A stretch of 64,000 nt of DNA from Ciona savignyi (GCA_000149265.1 CH003412.1:2173808-2237807), one strand, 5' to 3'. Positions 1-12,599 are shown, counted from the first letter of the stretch. The notes: generated by a model from the sequence alone, not told the origin. Made by a program: numbers and translations.

Positions 1-480
1 GACTGGGAAAAGACCGTGGAAGTGTTTCAAGTGTTGGAAAATTTAGACGAATTTACGACGATAAACTATCAAACACACAAACAAGTGTGGCCGGCAGCGC
101 AGCGTGATTGCCTGTACCTCTCATCCATGGTAAAGGTGGACAGTCCACCATGTGCCGGGGATAAAACTCCGCACGACACATGGATCGTTTGCAACTTCTC
201 TGTCGACCACCCAGACGTGAATCCTGTTCCAAGTTGTGTAAGAGCACTCATAGAAGTAGCATTGATATGTCAAACGTTCATAACCCCTCCAAAAGATGGT
301 GGTCCAATTACCAGAGATTGCCTGCAGTGTGATATCGTTTATGTTGCAAACGTGAACCCGGGTGGTTGGGCACCTGCCTCTGTGCTTAGGTCGATATACA
401 AACGAGAATACCCCAAATTTTTAAACTTCTATACAAATTATGTTCAAGAGAAAAGAAAAGATCTCGAAATATTATTTTAA
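1..480 (+). CDS. CERT1: Ceramide transfer protein (CERT), C-terminal START domain, 5' end outside window
   Basis: The frame is open from base 1 to the TAA at 478-480, about 159 codons. The protein carries the second half of a START lipid-transfer domain, with motifs typical of [46 protein letters not shown] and the terminal ILF. CERT moves ceramide from the ER to the Golgi for sphingomyelin synthesis. No intron interrupts this stretch, although START domains of animal CERT genes are usually split over several exons; it may therefore be a long last exon or a retrocopy. No frame break is seen, unlike the minus-strand copy at 8226-9953. A possible poly(A) signal (AATAAA) lies near 780. The start is outside the window, so the first in-window GTG at 16 is not a real start. 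Confidence 0.85.
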   Translation, partial: DWEKTVEVFQVLENLDEFTTINYQTHKQVWPAAQRDCLYLSSMVKVDSPPCAGDKTPHDTWIVCNFSVDHPDVNPVPSCVRALIEVALICQTFITPPKDGGPITRDCLQCDIVYVANVNPGGWAPASVLRSIYKREYPKFLNFYTNYVQEKRKDLEILF

Positions 481-1807
481 TGCATACAATGACACAATAT
501 CTCAATTGTCTGTTTTTTTATTGATTCTCTATTTTGGTATATTTTCATACTTTAAATTCAGACTTATTTTTTGTTTTATTAATTAGAAAAATTGTGCAGG
601 CCTATTAAGTACACAGTACACACTCGTGACCAATTTATTGAAGCTGTATTAATTTTTTTTTATTTCATATGTTTATGTTATCATTATGTGATTTTTTTAT
701 TTTTTATATTGTTTTAGTTTGTTCCATAATAGAAAACCAAGATTATGTATTTTCTGCTTCGAATGATATTTGAAGTTGAATAAAATAACAATAAATAGCT
801 GCATTTTGAATGTAATTAGTTAAAAATGTAAAGCTTTATAAAAAAATTGTCAGTGTTTGTTTTTGTTTGGCACAAAAAAAGAGTGCCACTTAATGTATGG
901 AAAGGGCAGTGTATTTCCTGAACAAAGCACAGCAACGGTTTTTCACTTAAACAGTCAGTGTTAATCCAAACATATTTAACGCATTTTAATTGGGACCAGC
1001 TATAAATGGGCAGTTAAGAATCCAAAGTAATATCCGAGTATGTCGTAGGTAACTCTAATTTTTCTACTGGACTGCTGACATTTTAATTAAACTACAGCAT
1101 TATTTAGAAGGTAAAACATTAAAACATACTTTTTTGGAAGCCTAGGAAATTCATATCGGGCTGCACACTAAAAGAGGCTATAAGCATCTATAACTCGTTA
1201 GCTAACATTCCTACAAGTTTTCATTGCGATAGGATTTGTCATTTGAACCAAGTCTTTTCAAAGGAGATCCATATTTAAACTGGTAGTTCAACATACTTAA
1301 TAAATCTATATAAAGGGATGGTGGGATACTCATGTTTATCTATTGTAGGTGGGAGGGGAAAGGTAATGGATCCAATACCTAATATAAGTAACGAACTCGT
1401 TATTTTTAAGATAGAGAGTAAATCACAAAACTTTGCTTGGTTAATAAAACTATTTGAAAAACTGATTCTACACTGTTCATTCTTGACAGCGATCAAATAG
1501 TCAAACAAGAAGTAGACCGTTGGTCTTACAAAAAATAGTTTGGTATAAGGTCTAGCAAAAAGGTGTTTTGTGAAGTGAAACTTCAGTGTTGCTAAGGATG
1601 ATTGTAAAATGCTGCTAGCAGCCCTGATAGTAATCAAGTAGACTGTTAAATTTTGTCAGATATATCTATGGTTTAGATCCATATGTATAGAGAAAGATGG
1701 ATTGCAATATTTTATATAAATGCAGATGCAAATTCAAAATGCTAAATTATTGGCTGTTTTTATTTGTAATTGTTATCATTTTACAATTATGGTATTCATT
1801 GTTTTAG
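481..1807. other. Non-coding stretch between the CERT end and the first LIG4 exon seen
   Basis: AT-rich sequence. The first 300 bases look like the CERT 3' UTR, with AATAAA at about 780-795. I searched for an exon of the ligase catalytic core upstream of 1808 and found none. Short ORFs here, for example at 1275-1637 minus, have no recognisable content. Confidence 0.5.
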
Positions 1808-4800
1808 GGAAACTGGCCGCCAGACATGCTTCATTGAGTGATCAGCCATCTCAGCCTAAAAGACGAAAATTAAAATTGGAGCCAAGAGCAACTGTATCCT
1901 CCAACCTAATATGTAAGTAACTTTCTTTACTTTATGCTACATTTATTTATAATAATGTGAATAAATTTAAAATTATATATGAGATATGCTGGCTGGCTAC
2001 TGTTCATATGGTAAGTAAATCAATGACAAGTTAGTCCCTTCTGCGAGCAGTACAAATTTCATGATGTGTAACATCCACTGTACATTTAATTGGAACTTTA
2101 ATATTTAATTAAAGAACTAAATAGTTACTAGTTTTTTAGTGGGAATTCCACCCAATGATACTATGTACTATGTAGCCAAATATTCAGTGTGATAACATGT
2201 AGCCAAATATTCAGTGGTTACAAGAGTATATTGTGAGTATTAAAAAAGAAATCTTCTTTTATATATATTAAGTTATTGTGGCTTAGGCATGTACGTAAAG
2301 GATTGTTTGGCCCTAGTTTATCATGTACTAGGTCGACAAAAGATTCATTTATCTTTTTTAATGACTAATATGAACACAGTCCACTCACAATCATCATAGG
2401 AATAAACAAATATTTCTTTAATATGATTAGTGAGCTTAAATATTAAATCAATCAAGACAAAAAAATTAGAAAGATGATTCAATCTGCAGATTTTGCACAT
2501 CTTGAATTATCACTTCTGATGTAAAAATCCCACATTTTATTTTTTTCAGATTTAGTTAAAAAATGACACATCATATCCCTGCTTATATAATGCTAATTGG
2601 ATCTATGGCCGTCCTAAATAAATTTGTAAAAAATTGCAATTCAGTTAGATCTATAATTGCAGAGTTGATTTTAATACCACATGTATGCAATTCAATTTTT
2701 AGGGCACTCATGTGCAACTGACCAACTGTTAATATATAACTTTTGTTTTATTATTAATACAAATCCAGATTATGCGAGTGGGTACACAAATTTATGTGAC
2801 TAATTCCTTTTTATTATAATTCGGACATTTGGTTCTGTTCATATAGTTAGAACCTAATGAATTTACAGACATTTTTACAGTCCCTTTTAATTATAGTAAA
2901 AATTTCTTTGTTTCATACTTTTTTGATGGCCATATATTTATTAATTTTCAGCTACTGACTTCACTGACATCGAACAGCTTTCTACATCATTTGAAAACAA
3001 AATATTTTGTGTTCTATCTGGATCAGATCAACACCCAAAACAGGTGAACACACTGAAGTGATAGGTTTGGGCTCTATCTTTTATGTTGATTTATTTAGTA
3101 TGACTCAGAAATAAAAATGCCTGCAATTTTTTGCAGAACTTGGGTGACTTTGGTAGAAGTAAAAAAATACACTGGTGTGGCTTGAGTGTATGCATATTTA
3201 GTTTACAATTGCTGTTATCCATTGCAATTAAAAGTTGTTGTTCTGCCAATTCTGCCATTGTTAAAATTTGTAGAGAGTAATTCTTGCTTATACACTATTT
3301 ACACACCTGACACCGAATTGTTCATAACAAAGAATATTAGTACACACTTCATAACCACTTTGACGGTCTTTATGAGGCCTTACTTAGGAAACCAACCATA
3401 CATACCAATTAAGTGGCAAGTACTTTACTTGCTAAATGTCTTCAATTAAATTGTTATAAAATATTGCTGAGTTTGTTATTCATACTGTTAAGCCAAGTTG
3501 AGTCATAATGCCATTTCTCCAAACCCAAACAGTTTTATATAGGACCTAAGTAGTGTAAGAATAAGACCATTAATAGTTTTCCTGCTTTCATTTTACAACC
3601 TTCGTTTTCCAAACAACTTTATTACGTCTTTAAACAAAACTTTTTACTTCTTTTTAAGTTATACAAATCAATTTTGGGTTTGAAAATTACAAATTAAAAT
3701 TAGGATTTAAAGTATATGCTCTTGCATTTTATGACTTATATTCAGCTAATATACTTTCTGAATTGTGGGACTGTGCCATATAGAACTAAATCGGCATGTG
3801 GTTGACTCAACTTTCATACACTGCATTAAAGTTTTTAAAATTATTTACGAATTATTAAATGGTTTAGATGACCACTTTTATTCTGGCTTTGTTTTTTTTC
3901 CTGAAACAATCTTAGAACTGTATGAATTAAATTGTAATTTGTATAACCAAAATCTGACTTGCTAAAGTGAAAATAACCAAGATTTGTAGGGGTCGCGGAT
4001 ATTATGTTGCTACTTTACTGAATATATTATGATCCATTGCATATTCACAGAAAACCAGTGGTTGTTTTAAGATTTTTTTCTAATTTCAGGACCTGGAAAA
4101 AGAAATATTCAAGCACGGAGGAAAAATTGTCCAAAACCCAACACCTGAAACCTTCTGTGTAGTGGTGAAAAACATCCATAATGTTCGTGTCAGAAATGTC
4201 ATCCGATCTCAGAAATACAATGTTGTAAGGTAGTGTTTTAGTGTAAATTTTTTTTTTATAAATTGTAAGATTCGAACACACCAATAAAAATATGTGCAGT
4301 TAAAGACAATCTATATGAAGAGGGGAGCCAGGCCGAAAAAACAACATAATTTAAGTCAATGATCAAATAAAGAAAGTTAAATGATGTAACAAAAAAATAT
4401 TATAAACAACTCAGAACTACCATTTTTACTTTATTTTTATGACCAGCCTTAATGGTTGTAACAATGTTTGCTTTAGCTTTATACAAGATTAAAAAACTTC
4501 ACTTGTTGTGTTGCTGTTGCAAGTTATAAGTTCCAAAACATCAACGTTTTTGGCATTCTATGATCATCATTAGTAGATCAAGTTAAACCTAAAAGTGCTT
4601 TAATTACTCAAAGTAATCGCTTTGTTTCAAGTTAAGATGGGTTATTGATAACAACACTTCTGTCTATTTGATTAACCACACCTTTGTACTTTTAGTTGAG
4701 GTTCCATGTTATATTTTCTATGTATTTTGGTTTGTTTTTGTATGCAATGTAAATATTATATCACTCTTCTGCTAAATATACCACCGCATAATTCTAAAGC

Positions 4801-6835
4801 ATTTTTATTAAATTTGTAATATGTTGATGAGAAATGAAGTGTTAAGAACAAATATTTTAGGTGTTAAAAAACTTTCTCCAATGTGAATATTAAATTCATT
4901 CCTAAACTGTGTAGTGTTTTAAAATAATGCATTATTTTATATTCATTCCTCCAACTTATAAACTTTCTCTATGTATAACTTAAAAATTGTAATACAAGGT
5001 TGGATTGGCTGTTGATGTGTCTGGAAAGTGGTACACTAATACCATGGGAACCTCATTACATGTTGTTTGCTACACAAGCCACCAAAACTGCTTTCAGTAA
5101 AACCTACGATGTGTTTGGTGACACATTTTTAAAGGTATGAATTTCGAATTAATGATTTAACCTTTTAATATTACTATATTATCAAAGGATGTTACAAAAC
5201 ATGTTACCGATAGAGTTTGTTACTTAAAACAAAAGGGGCTATATATTAGGCACTATGATGATAAAAAATTAATTGTTTAAATAATAAACTACATTAAATT
5301 CGTCATGTAAACAGTTCATCAAAAATAAGTTTATATTTATAACGCAATTGTGTTGTGCTTATTGTGATGGTTTGTAAACAAACCAACTACAACATTGTCA
5401 GGCTATCACCGAGGAAGAATTGAGAACACTGTTTAACAGCATTAACGATCAAACTATGCTTGAGCATTTGCCACCAGAAAATGTGGACTTTTTGCAGAAA
5501 GCAAAACAAGTGTTTATGCGGTCAATGGTCTTAAGGTACCTGATTAAAACAGTTCCATTGATATAAATCGTTATGCCTTTCCTTTTGCTCTCAATTTTAT
5601 TATTGTTTATGTTGTTAAATGACATAAAAAAAACATCATCATTGATGTGTTATTGGCTGTTTACCAAAAGGCTGTTGGATTGGTCTGTGTGTTAAATCTC
5701 TTTGTTGCCTGAACCTATTAAAACCTTGCAAACGTCGCCCATACCTCGGTTTAATGGGTTATACTAAAACAAAATAACCGCCCCTAATCATATCAAAACA
5801 TGATGTCTTAGCTCTGTAAACTGGAGGGAATGAGGTGTTCTGGCGATTGCTAACGCTATTCTTATGATGAATAAATAATCCTATCCCCGGTTTAAATCCG
5901 GGAAAGAGGTTTATAAGGATTGCTTTTTTTCATTTTATTTTTCTTGTATCTCTTTATATTGCAATGTTGTTTAAATTTCACTATTTGATGTTCATTTTTT
6001 TCAGGAATGAAGCATTTGGTTTTCATGAACTGCCCAGCAAGTTGTTTTTCTGCAAAAAATTCCACTTTCCAATCAAAAACAAATGCGTTGAAATTACCAA
6101 CTTTTTGTATAACCTGGTATGACTACTTTGTATAACCTGGTATGCTCAAGATACAAAAAAGTTTATAGTGTCTTTATGTAAGGTATGTAGCTGACATTGT
6201 CTGCACCCAGTGGGTTAATTAATAGGTTGTATTGAAACCCACTTGAATATACCTGGTAACCTGATGGCGTGCACAAGGTAATAGAAATCTTCCGCATTTA
6301 ACTTATAATATCCAATTAATGTTTTTATACAATTCTTAGAGACTTAAGACCTTGCATATTACACACCAAAACAAATTAAATGCTATTTTGTGTTTGCTGT
6401 GAAAGCTTTTATTTAGACTTTCAGTACTGAACCAATTTCAAGTTAAACAGAGAGAGATGCGAATGGTACCACTTGTAATGTCAAAAGTTAAATTCTCCCT
6501 ACAAAAAACAATGTAGTGGCACAATAACAAATTTATGTCAACGAACATTGGTGCGTTTCAATTAGGAGAATACTGGTAATATATAATCAATGATTTGTGT
6601 TCTTTTTCAGATACACTTTTTTGGTGGTTCAGTTGAGAACGCGCTGTCTGATAATGTCACTCACGTTGTAATATTGGAATCCTGGGGTACAAAAGACCCA
6701 CAGATTCTAGAATGTTTTACAAAACGACAGAATGTGGTGAAGAAATATTATATTATATCAAGTGCATGGATACACCAATGTGTAAAGTCCGGAAAACTTG
6801 TTGATGAAAGATTATATTCCATACCTATAATGTAA
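1808..6835 (+). CDS. LIG4: DNA ligase IV, C-terminal seven exons (tandem BRCT region)
   Basis: Exons 1808-1912, 2952-3043, 4090-4229, 4999-5134, 5402-5535, 6005-6116 and 6611-6835 have AG/GT borders and compatible phases throughout, giving about 315 codons. LIG4 seals double-strand breaks in non-homologous end joining, in the nucleus with XRCC4. The first exon holds the end of the catalytic part (GKLAARH followed by a basic linker). The next exons form BRCT1, with IFCVLSGSDQHPK, GGKIVQNP and VDWLL-like WLLMCLESGTLIPW. The linker with TYDVFGDTFLK and ITEEELRTLFNSI corresponds to the XRCC4-binding region. BRCT2 follows in the last two exons, with FFGGSVENALSDNVTHVVI and SSAWIHQCVKSGKL. The stop TAA is at 6833-6835. 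The adenylation domain must lie upstream of the window or be missing; if upstream, the CERT end at 1-480 sits inside a LIG4 intron. Confidence 0.88.
5690..5890 (+). repeat. Decayed copy of the tRNA-derived SINE family
   Basis: Within a LIG4 intron, fragments in the right order resemble the better-preserved SINEs elsewhere in the window (e.g. 11264-11522): 'gcctgaacc', 'gtttaatgggtt', 'tctggcgattgc' and a closing 'aatcctatcc'. A second fragment lies at about 6190-6290. Both are old and partial. Confidence 0.4.
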
Positions 6836-8225
6836 TCGTAATATGCCATTACCGATTTGAACTGCACTTCCTTTTTGGGTTACTTTTAAATAAATTTCAC
6901 TTTCCAAATCACGGAGTGAACTGCTTCATGTGACATTTATCACCTCAAAGGTTAGATATCTCTGTCAATGGTTAAGATAGTGTGTGCAGAGAAGTATGTA
7001 CCATGATTTTCAAGTTTACTGTAGGGCGTGGCATTTAATTACCTTAGCTGGCAAAACTGCCAACAAGCTTTATGACACTGTTTATTTGCTAGGCCCATTT
7101 TATAAATGATAATAATTAAATAAGTACCGGTACCAGTTCCAATTATTGGTCTGTTACTGCAGTGCAGTGTTTTGATAGTGAAACTTCTAAACACACACAC
7201 TCTAGCAAACAATAGCCACTCTTACCAACATACCTACTGCCAGCTTTGGCAAGAGAAAACAAGGTTGGTATTACATTAGTAGGTATATTTGTTATAAAAA
7301 CAATTATTCTGTAGTATGGGCCCTCAAGTACCTGTAAGAGCACAATGGTAAATAGGAATATGTGTTGAAAACTCTTGTTCAGACACATCATAACGCTCAT
7401 TGCATTGAATTGTTAAAGAGAAACAAAATATGTACATCGGGGAAAAAGAAAAGGCTAAATATGTTGGTTGCACGTGAAGACAATAGGTTATCTATTTACT
7501 TAGCTTGCATTAAACATCTTTGTGGGTTATTTAGAATGATTACTAATGTGATACCCACCTTCGCAATTTGTGAAATACAAGCTACAGGTTATATTGAATC
7601 TAATACGATGTGATAGAGTTTAAAACATTAGTGGTATAGAAAAAGGTATATTACAACAATACATATTTTTAAACAGGCAATATCATGAACTCTTTTTCTA
7701 TAACAAAAACTAAAATTTACTATTGAACATAAGTATTTTTAACCCGCTGTTTAACTGCTTGGGGAATTAAACTTGATTAAATCACAGTTTTTTAGCTTAA
7801 TTGTAGAAATAATTCTTTGGTACCAGTAATTAGCGTATTTCAATACACATTGTGAATATAACTCAATTTAAGCTAGTTTTGTTGAATAAGCATCCAGGGA
7901 AATGGTGATTGGGTTCAGGAACACAATGACTCAGGTGTTTGGCTGGATTGCCCATAAAAATTGATAAAATTTAAACCAATACATGTCAACAAACTATTTA
8001 TTAGACCAATTGAAAGCTACTATATAGTATAATAACTTAGGGTTTTATGCATAGATAAAACTATGCTATCACATACACCATATTTTTCACTTAACCTTCA
8101 TTAAACAGCATTGGAAAAGAAACAATGCGGTACGATAATTCCTATTGTCAGGTAAGTTACTTTACAATACAAGTACGGTAATTCGACACTACAAGCTGGT
8201 TGAGAAAAGTTATCAAATTTAGGGT
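6836..8225. other. Intergenic stretch between convergent LIG4 and the CERT pseudogene
   Basis: AT-rich. Short ORFs on both strands (7143-7400 minus, 7362-7613 plus) show no domain or splice structure. I see no gene or RNA here. Confidence 0.5.
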
Positions 8226-9953
8226 TTAAAACAAGATATCTAACTTTCTTGTTTTGTCTTGCACATAAGCAGTAAACCTGCGCAAGAATTTAGGATATTC
8301 TCGTTTGTATATGGACCTAAGCACAGAGGCAGGTGCCCAACCACCTGGATTTACGGTCGCAACATAAACGATATCACACTGCAGACAATCTCTGGTAATT
8401 GGACACCATCTTTTGGAGGGGTTATGAACGTTTGACAGATCAATGCTATCTCAATAAGTGCTCTTACACAACCTGAGACAGGATTTGCTTCCGGATGTTC
8501 GACGGAGAAATTACAAACGATCCATGTGTCATGAGGAATTTTATCTCCCACACTTGGTGGGCTGTCTACTTTCACCATGGATGATAGGTACAGGCAATCA
8601 CGCTGCGCTGAAGGCCAAACTCTTCTGTGGGTCTGATAGATAACTGTTGTAAATTCATCAGGTACTTCAATCACACGAAAACTCTCGATAGTCCCCTCCC
8701 ACTCCATTCTTACATCAGTGTCCCAGAAGTAATGACACATCTCCCTTGCAGTGACCCTTTCAATGCGATGAACTGCTTTTAACGGGTCACAAATCAGTCC
8801 GTCCTCAACAAGCTCCTTCCTGTAAATCTTCATTTCTCCTTCCTCAGCAAACAGCTCCCAAACATCTCCATCTGCTCCCGGTGGTTTCATCGAATCTGTC
8901 AGATGATTCTTGATTCGTCGTTCGAGCTCATCTGAGTGTTTGTGACGACGTTTCGGCTGATTCTCTGCTTCCCGGATCATTGACCTGGAATGTTCAATGT
9001 CCTGAGTAAATCGTTCTTGTTTGTCTAACTCTGCCTCCACAGCATCAAAGAACTCTTCTTCTGTAAGTCCACTTTGTGGTCCTTCCACATAATCTGGACT
9101 TCCTACGAATGCACTCTTTTTCATGGCAGCCAATGATGAGCTATACTGGTCTTCTGTTTTCTTGCGTCTCTCCCTTTCTTTATCCAACCTTCTCTGCCAT
9201 ACTTCCTCACGCTTGTTAATCATATCCACGCAGTGAGCTAAGGTGTTTAAAATCCCGTTGGTGGTAGCCTTGAACGTGATTGCCTCTCCCTTAAAGTCAA
9301 TTCCTCTTGCCATGTTATTCTTCATCGATAAATGGTTGTGTAAGTTGGACGCGATATCATAATCCCCATCGCTATGATCGTGATTTATTTCTTCCCCCTG
9401 GATTCTGCTTGGCACATACATCGAAATACTCTTGTAAAGTGTCGACCTGTCGGTCTAAAATATCTCTAAAAGTTTCAAGTTCTGCAAGCTTTTCCTTTAA
9501 GCCTCTGCCTTTTCTGAAGGAAGAGCTTGAAGTGATGGATGGAGCACTTCCCAGGGACATCAGAGAACCATGTCTTCTAAGACTCACATTATCAGCTTCA
9601 GTTTTGTTAGCTTCTATTACATCAATCCATTCCTGTCTTTCAGATTGGGTTGCAGCACGGAAAAACCAAACATTGTCATTTATTGCAATGTCGAACCTAC
9701 AGGGGTCAAATTCATGGCAAACCGTGGATGCTTTTGTGAGACTTATAGATCCTCTGCAGCCAAACTCAGTTTCATCTTGTGCTCTGTAATAAGAAAGTGT
9801 ACCTTCTTGACAGCACACAAAACGGTCTTGCCATCCATGAATATAGTTAGTCCATTTACTTAACACACCTTTAATACTGGGGTTATCAAGTTTTTCGGCA
9901 AGAAAATCTTGCTCTTCCTCAGAGTCTGTTAAACTTTGATGACTATCCGACAT
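8226..9953 (-). pseudogene. CERT1: Intronless CERT copy with two frameshifts (probable processed pseudogene)
   Basis: Read on the minus strand from the ATG at 9953 to the TAA at 8226-8228, this covers the whole CERT architecture. An N-terminal PH domain ([30 protein letters not shown]) is followed by a Ser-rich region, a coiled-coil-like [19 protein letters not shown] segment, an FFAT-type ER-binding motif (EEEFFDAVEAELDKQ) and a complete START domain ending in LDILF. No intron is present in about 1.73 kb. Two single-base frame changes break it. One is in a run of five G (plus 9394-9398), consistent with an extra G. The other is at about 8405, where the plus copy at 1-480 reads 'gatggtggtcc' and this one 'gatggtgtcc'. 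No poly(A) remnant or target duplication was found, so retroposition is inferred from lack of introns. Sequencing error in a working retrogene is the alternative. Confidence 0.8.
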
Positions 9954-10557
9954 TTTACACACCAAAGGATATCTATAATTTGGTCATAAACGGTAATTTC
10001 TATATTTTCACGTGGTAATATCTGAAATCAAATAACCATGTACCCTATTAGTTAACGCAGCAATAGGTAATAAAAATGGAAATATCGCTGAATAGGCTAA
10101 AAACAACTTTAAAGTTAAAAAGTATGGAAGTAAAGACTGATTACATTGTGGCAACATAATAGAATTAATAACGTCACACTACACTACGGCTGCGGTAAAG
10201 TCGTGCGGCAAACGTATATCGCAGGGCTTGAAATAAAGCAAAACCGTTCTTTACGATTTGTAATAATTAGTTATGACAAATAACAAAAAATTAAGTTATT
10301 AAATTATTAATTATCTGTTTTATGTACCCAGGATTTTTACATTTCGATTGAATCCACACCAAACTACACAATAAAAGAAGGCTATTTTGTTAGGAGTTAT
10401 GCAACCATTAAATTAAAAAATAATTTAAGGAAGTCACTCTTAAATTAGGCTAAAAATTGTGTCCCTGAATGATGATTATGACAGACATGCAATTATTAAC
10501 GGACATTCTCCGGGGGGAAATGCATGGTCTTTAACCGCGTTTACGGGGAAATGTTAT
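9954..10557. other. Upstream flank of the CERT copy; no gene seen
   Basis: AT-rich sequence with no convincing ORF, splice pair or TATA box oriented to the CERT copy. Confidence 0.45.
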
Positions 10558-11079
10558 GGGGCGCCGTTCGAAAATAATCAATTTAATGAGCGATTTAGCT
10601 AAATCGTCACCTTTCTCTGCCGATTTAGCTAAATCGTCAACTTTTCTGCCGCCGTTTGTAAAAATTCAATTTTTCAATTTCAACTTTTAAGTTACCGATA
10701 TACAAATAGGTCTACACAATATTTTGACACAAAAATAGTAGAAAGCATAATATAAGAATAATAACTTAAAAGTTGATTTGTGCCGAATATTATTATTATT
10801 ATTACCGTATTGGGTTTTATCGGTGTCTTCTCAACTTTTAAGAAATTGAGAAATTGAATTTTTATAAATGGCGGCAGAAAAGTTAACGATTTAGGTAAAT
10901 CGGTAGAAAAGGTGTCGATTTAGCTAAATCGACAGAAAAGTTAAAGATTTAGTTAAATCGGCAGAAAGGTTGACGATTGAGCTAAATCGTCAAAAAGGTG
11001 CCGATTTAGCTAAATCAGCAGAAAAGTTGACTATTTAGCTAAATCGGCAGAAAAGTTGAATTTTTACAAACGGCGCCCC
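10558..11079. mobile_element. Fold-back element with an array of a palindromic 14-mer
   Basis: The ends are perfect inverted copies: ggggcgccgtt at 10558-10568 and aacggcgcccc at 11069-11079. Inside are at least eight copies or variants of the self-complementary 14-mer GATTTAGCTAAATC. They lie at about 10592, 10622, 10888, 10917, 10946, 10975, 11003 and 11031, spaced by about 28-30 bases and separated by variants of 'ggcagaaaagttga'. The left group is separated from the right by an AT-rich centre that also folds back (10660-10760 against 10780-10880). No coding capacity. It looks like a non-autonomous fold-back/MITE-type DNA element; the target-site duplication is not resolved. Confidence 0.7.
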
Positions 11080-11263
11080 ATAAAATGTTAGCTAATGTAT
11101 GTAGTGCCTTTTGCGGCTTTTGTAATATTTTTTACTTATTATATTATGTTAAAATTGTAAAAGTGGGCGTTTAATGCGCGCACGGCTGTTCCTCATGTCA
11201 ATCATTTTCCTGTAAACCGGCTATTATCCCCAACGCCTTCTTTATAATCCTTCACACGCACTT

Positions 11264-11522
11264 TCGAAAGGTGCGGGTACGAAACTGGTCGCTAGCTAGT
11301 CGGTTGTGTCCTTGGGCAAGGCACTTTACGGACATTGCCTGAACCCAGCGGATTAATGGGTTCTACAAATTGAAGGAACGTGTCTATCATATACAACACA
11401 CTGCAATAGCTCCGGTAACCCGACGACGGGCGCAAGGTGATCTGACGATTGCCCGTGTGTTAACCCCCTTGGTTTTCCCATTCACGAGGATAAATATGAA
11501 TATCCTATCCTATCCTATCCTA
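11264..11522 (+). mobile_element. tRNA-derived SINE, family 1
   Basis: The sequence starts with a B-box-like stretch (ggtgcgggtacgaaactgg) and continues with the conserved body: 'cttgggcaaggcactt', 'gaacccagcggattaatggg', 'ctgcaatagctccggtaacc' and 'tgatctgacgattgcccgtg'. It ends in a (tatcc)n repeat at 11502-11522. The same body recurs at 18738, 22553 (minus), 25514 (minus), 30540, 31212 (minus), 37735 (minus), 49335 (minus) and 60755. Confidence 0.75.
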
Positions 11523-12599
11523 AGTCTTTGCAAGGAACAAAATAAATTGCCTGCTGGGGCGCGTCTCCGAGCATGTCCAGGCAACCAGTTGAACTGTATG
11601 TGTTTTACTGAATTAGTTTATAAGATACGATTAAGAATATATCATTTGTGATTGGGTGAACGTTTTTTCACATTAAAACAAAGATACACAGTCACCACAG
11701 ATGAAGGGTATGTGGTTCCTCAGTGTTTCTACTACAGTCATCGATCCATACTGGAACAATGTGCAGTCTTTGTTGCACACAGGCCGGTATAGCACTAAAC
11801 ACCATACGCCTTTATCAGTTGAGGTTAAAAGTTTCTGCACCACGATAACAGTCGCATATTCTCGTTGTATAGTAGACACGGTGCAGTGACGTCAATAGTT
11901 CAACATTAAACTGTTTGTGTTTTTTTTGCCATTCTATATATAAAATATATATTTTTTCCATTCTATATTTGCTAGGGCAATGGAAATAGTAATATTTATC
12001 ATTGTTTTTTATGTACGAAACCTTCACGGCCATAGGTTAAACATGCTGCAACAGCCATATACTGCGTCACGAGATTTATCGTCGTCATTATTGTTTATAT
12101 TTATATCGATGTCACGAGGGAATAATATCGCTTGTATTTCATTTTTCCTACCATTTCACCTGGGCATAAATCGCTCGTTTTTACCGCCTGCTTATTTTAG
12201 TTGAGATGATCGGTCCGTTGATAGTTTAGTTAGTAAGTTTGGGAATAATTGGTGATTGTTGGGTCGCATATATGACGCATTTGGCTCCTGTTCGATTACA
12301 ATTTGGTAAATATTGTTTTTATTTCTTAAATTTGGTATATTTCTTATTTAATTGTACATATATTTTTCCTTAGAAAACCGTCATTTACAAGACTTTTCGG
12401 TACCGCCATGATTTCCGTGCCATTTTCAAATAAATTTATTAAGTTTTGAACAAATACGCGTTTTTTTTAAATTCTGAATAAAAGGCGCTAGGATCCCGCA
12501 CCTAGTAGGGAAGTTACACATAAACTTGCCAATTTTTGGCCGTGGGTTAAAAGTTTTGGAGGTAATTTTTTTACACTTTTATTTTTTATTGCTCAGGTG
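11523..12599. other. Edge of the repeated peptide locus, degenerate
   Basis: At 11990-12060 there is a decayed copy of the Cys-rich minus-strand block (see 15839-16024): the stretch corresponding to 'gaaggtttcgtacat' is present, but the frame is altered. No intact gene seen. Confidence 0.4.

Noticed and set aside
1275..1637. 120-codon minus-strand ORF as a gene
   Set aside because: No domain, no splice context and low-complexity AT-rich codons; likely chance.
8458..9863. Plus-strand ORFs at 8458-8643, 9307-9789 and 9570-9863
   Set aside because: They are antisense shadows of the CERT retrocopy.
10588..11046. Regularly spaced palindromic repeats resembling a CRISPR array
   Set aside because: The spacers are themselves repeats (variants of gcagaaaagttg), the units lie between inverted ends and the DNA is animal nuclear sequence; it is a fold-back element.
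11264..11330. Functional tRNA genes at the SINE heads (also 18738 and 27408)
   Set aside because: A- and B-box-like sequences are present but no cloverleaf with acceptor stem can be formed and the elements continue into the SINE body.
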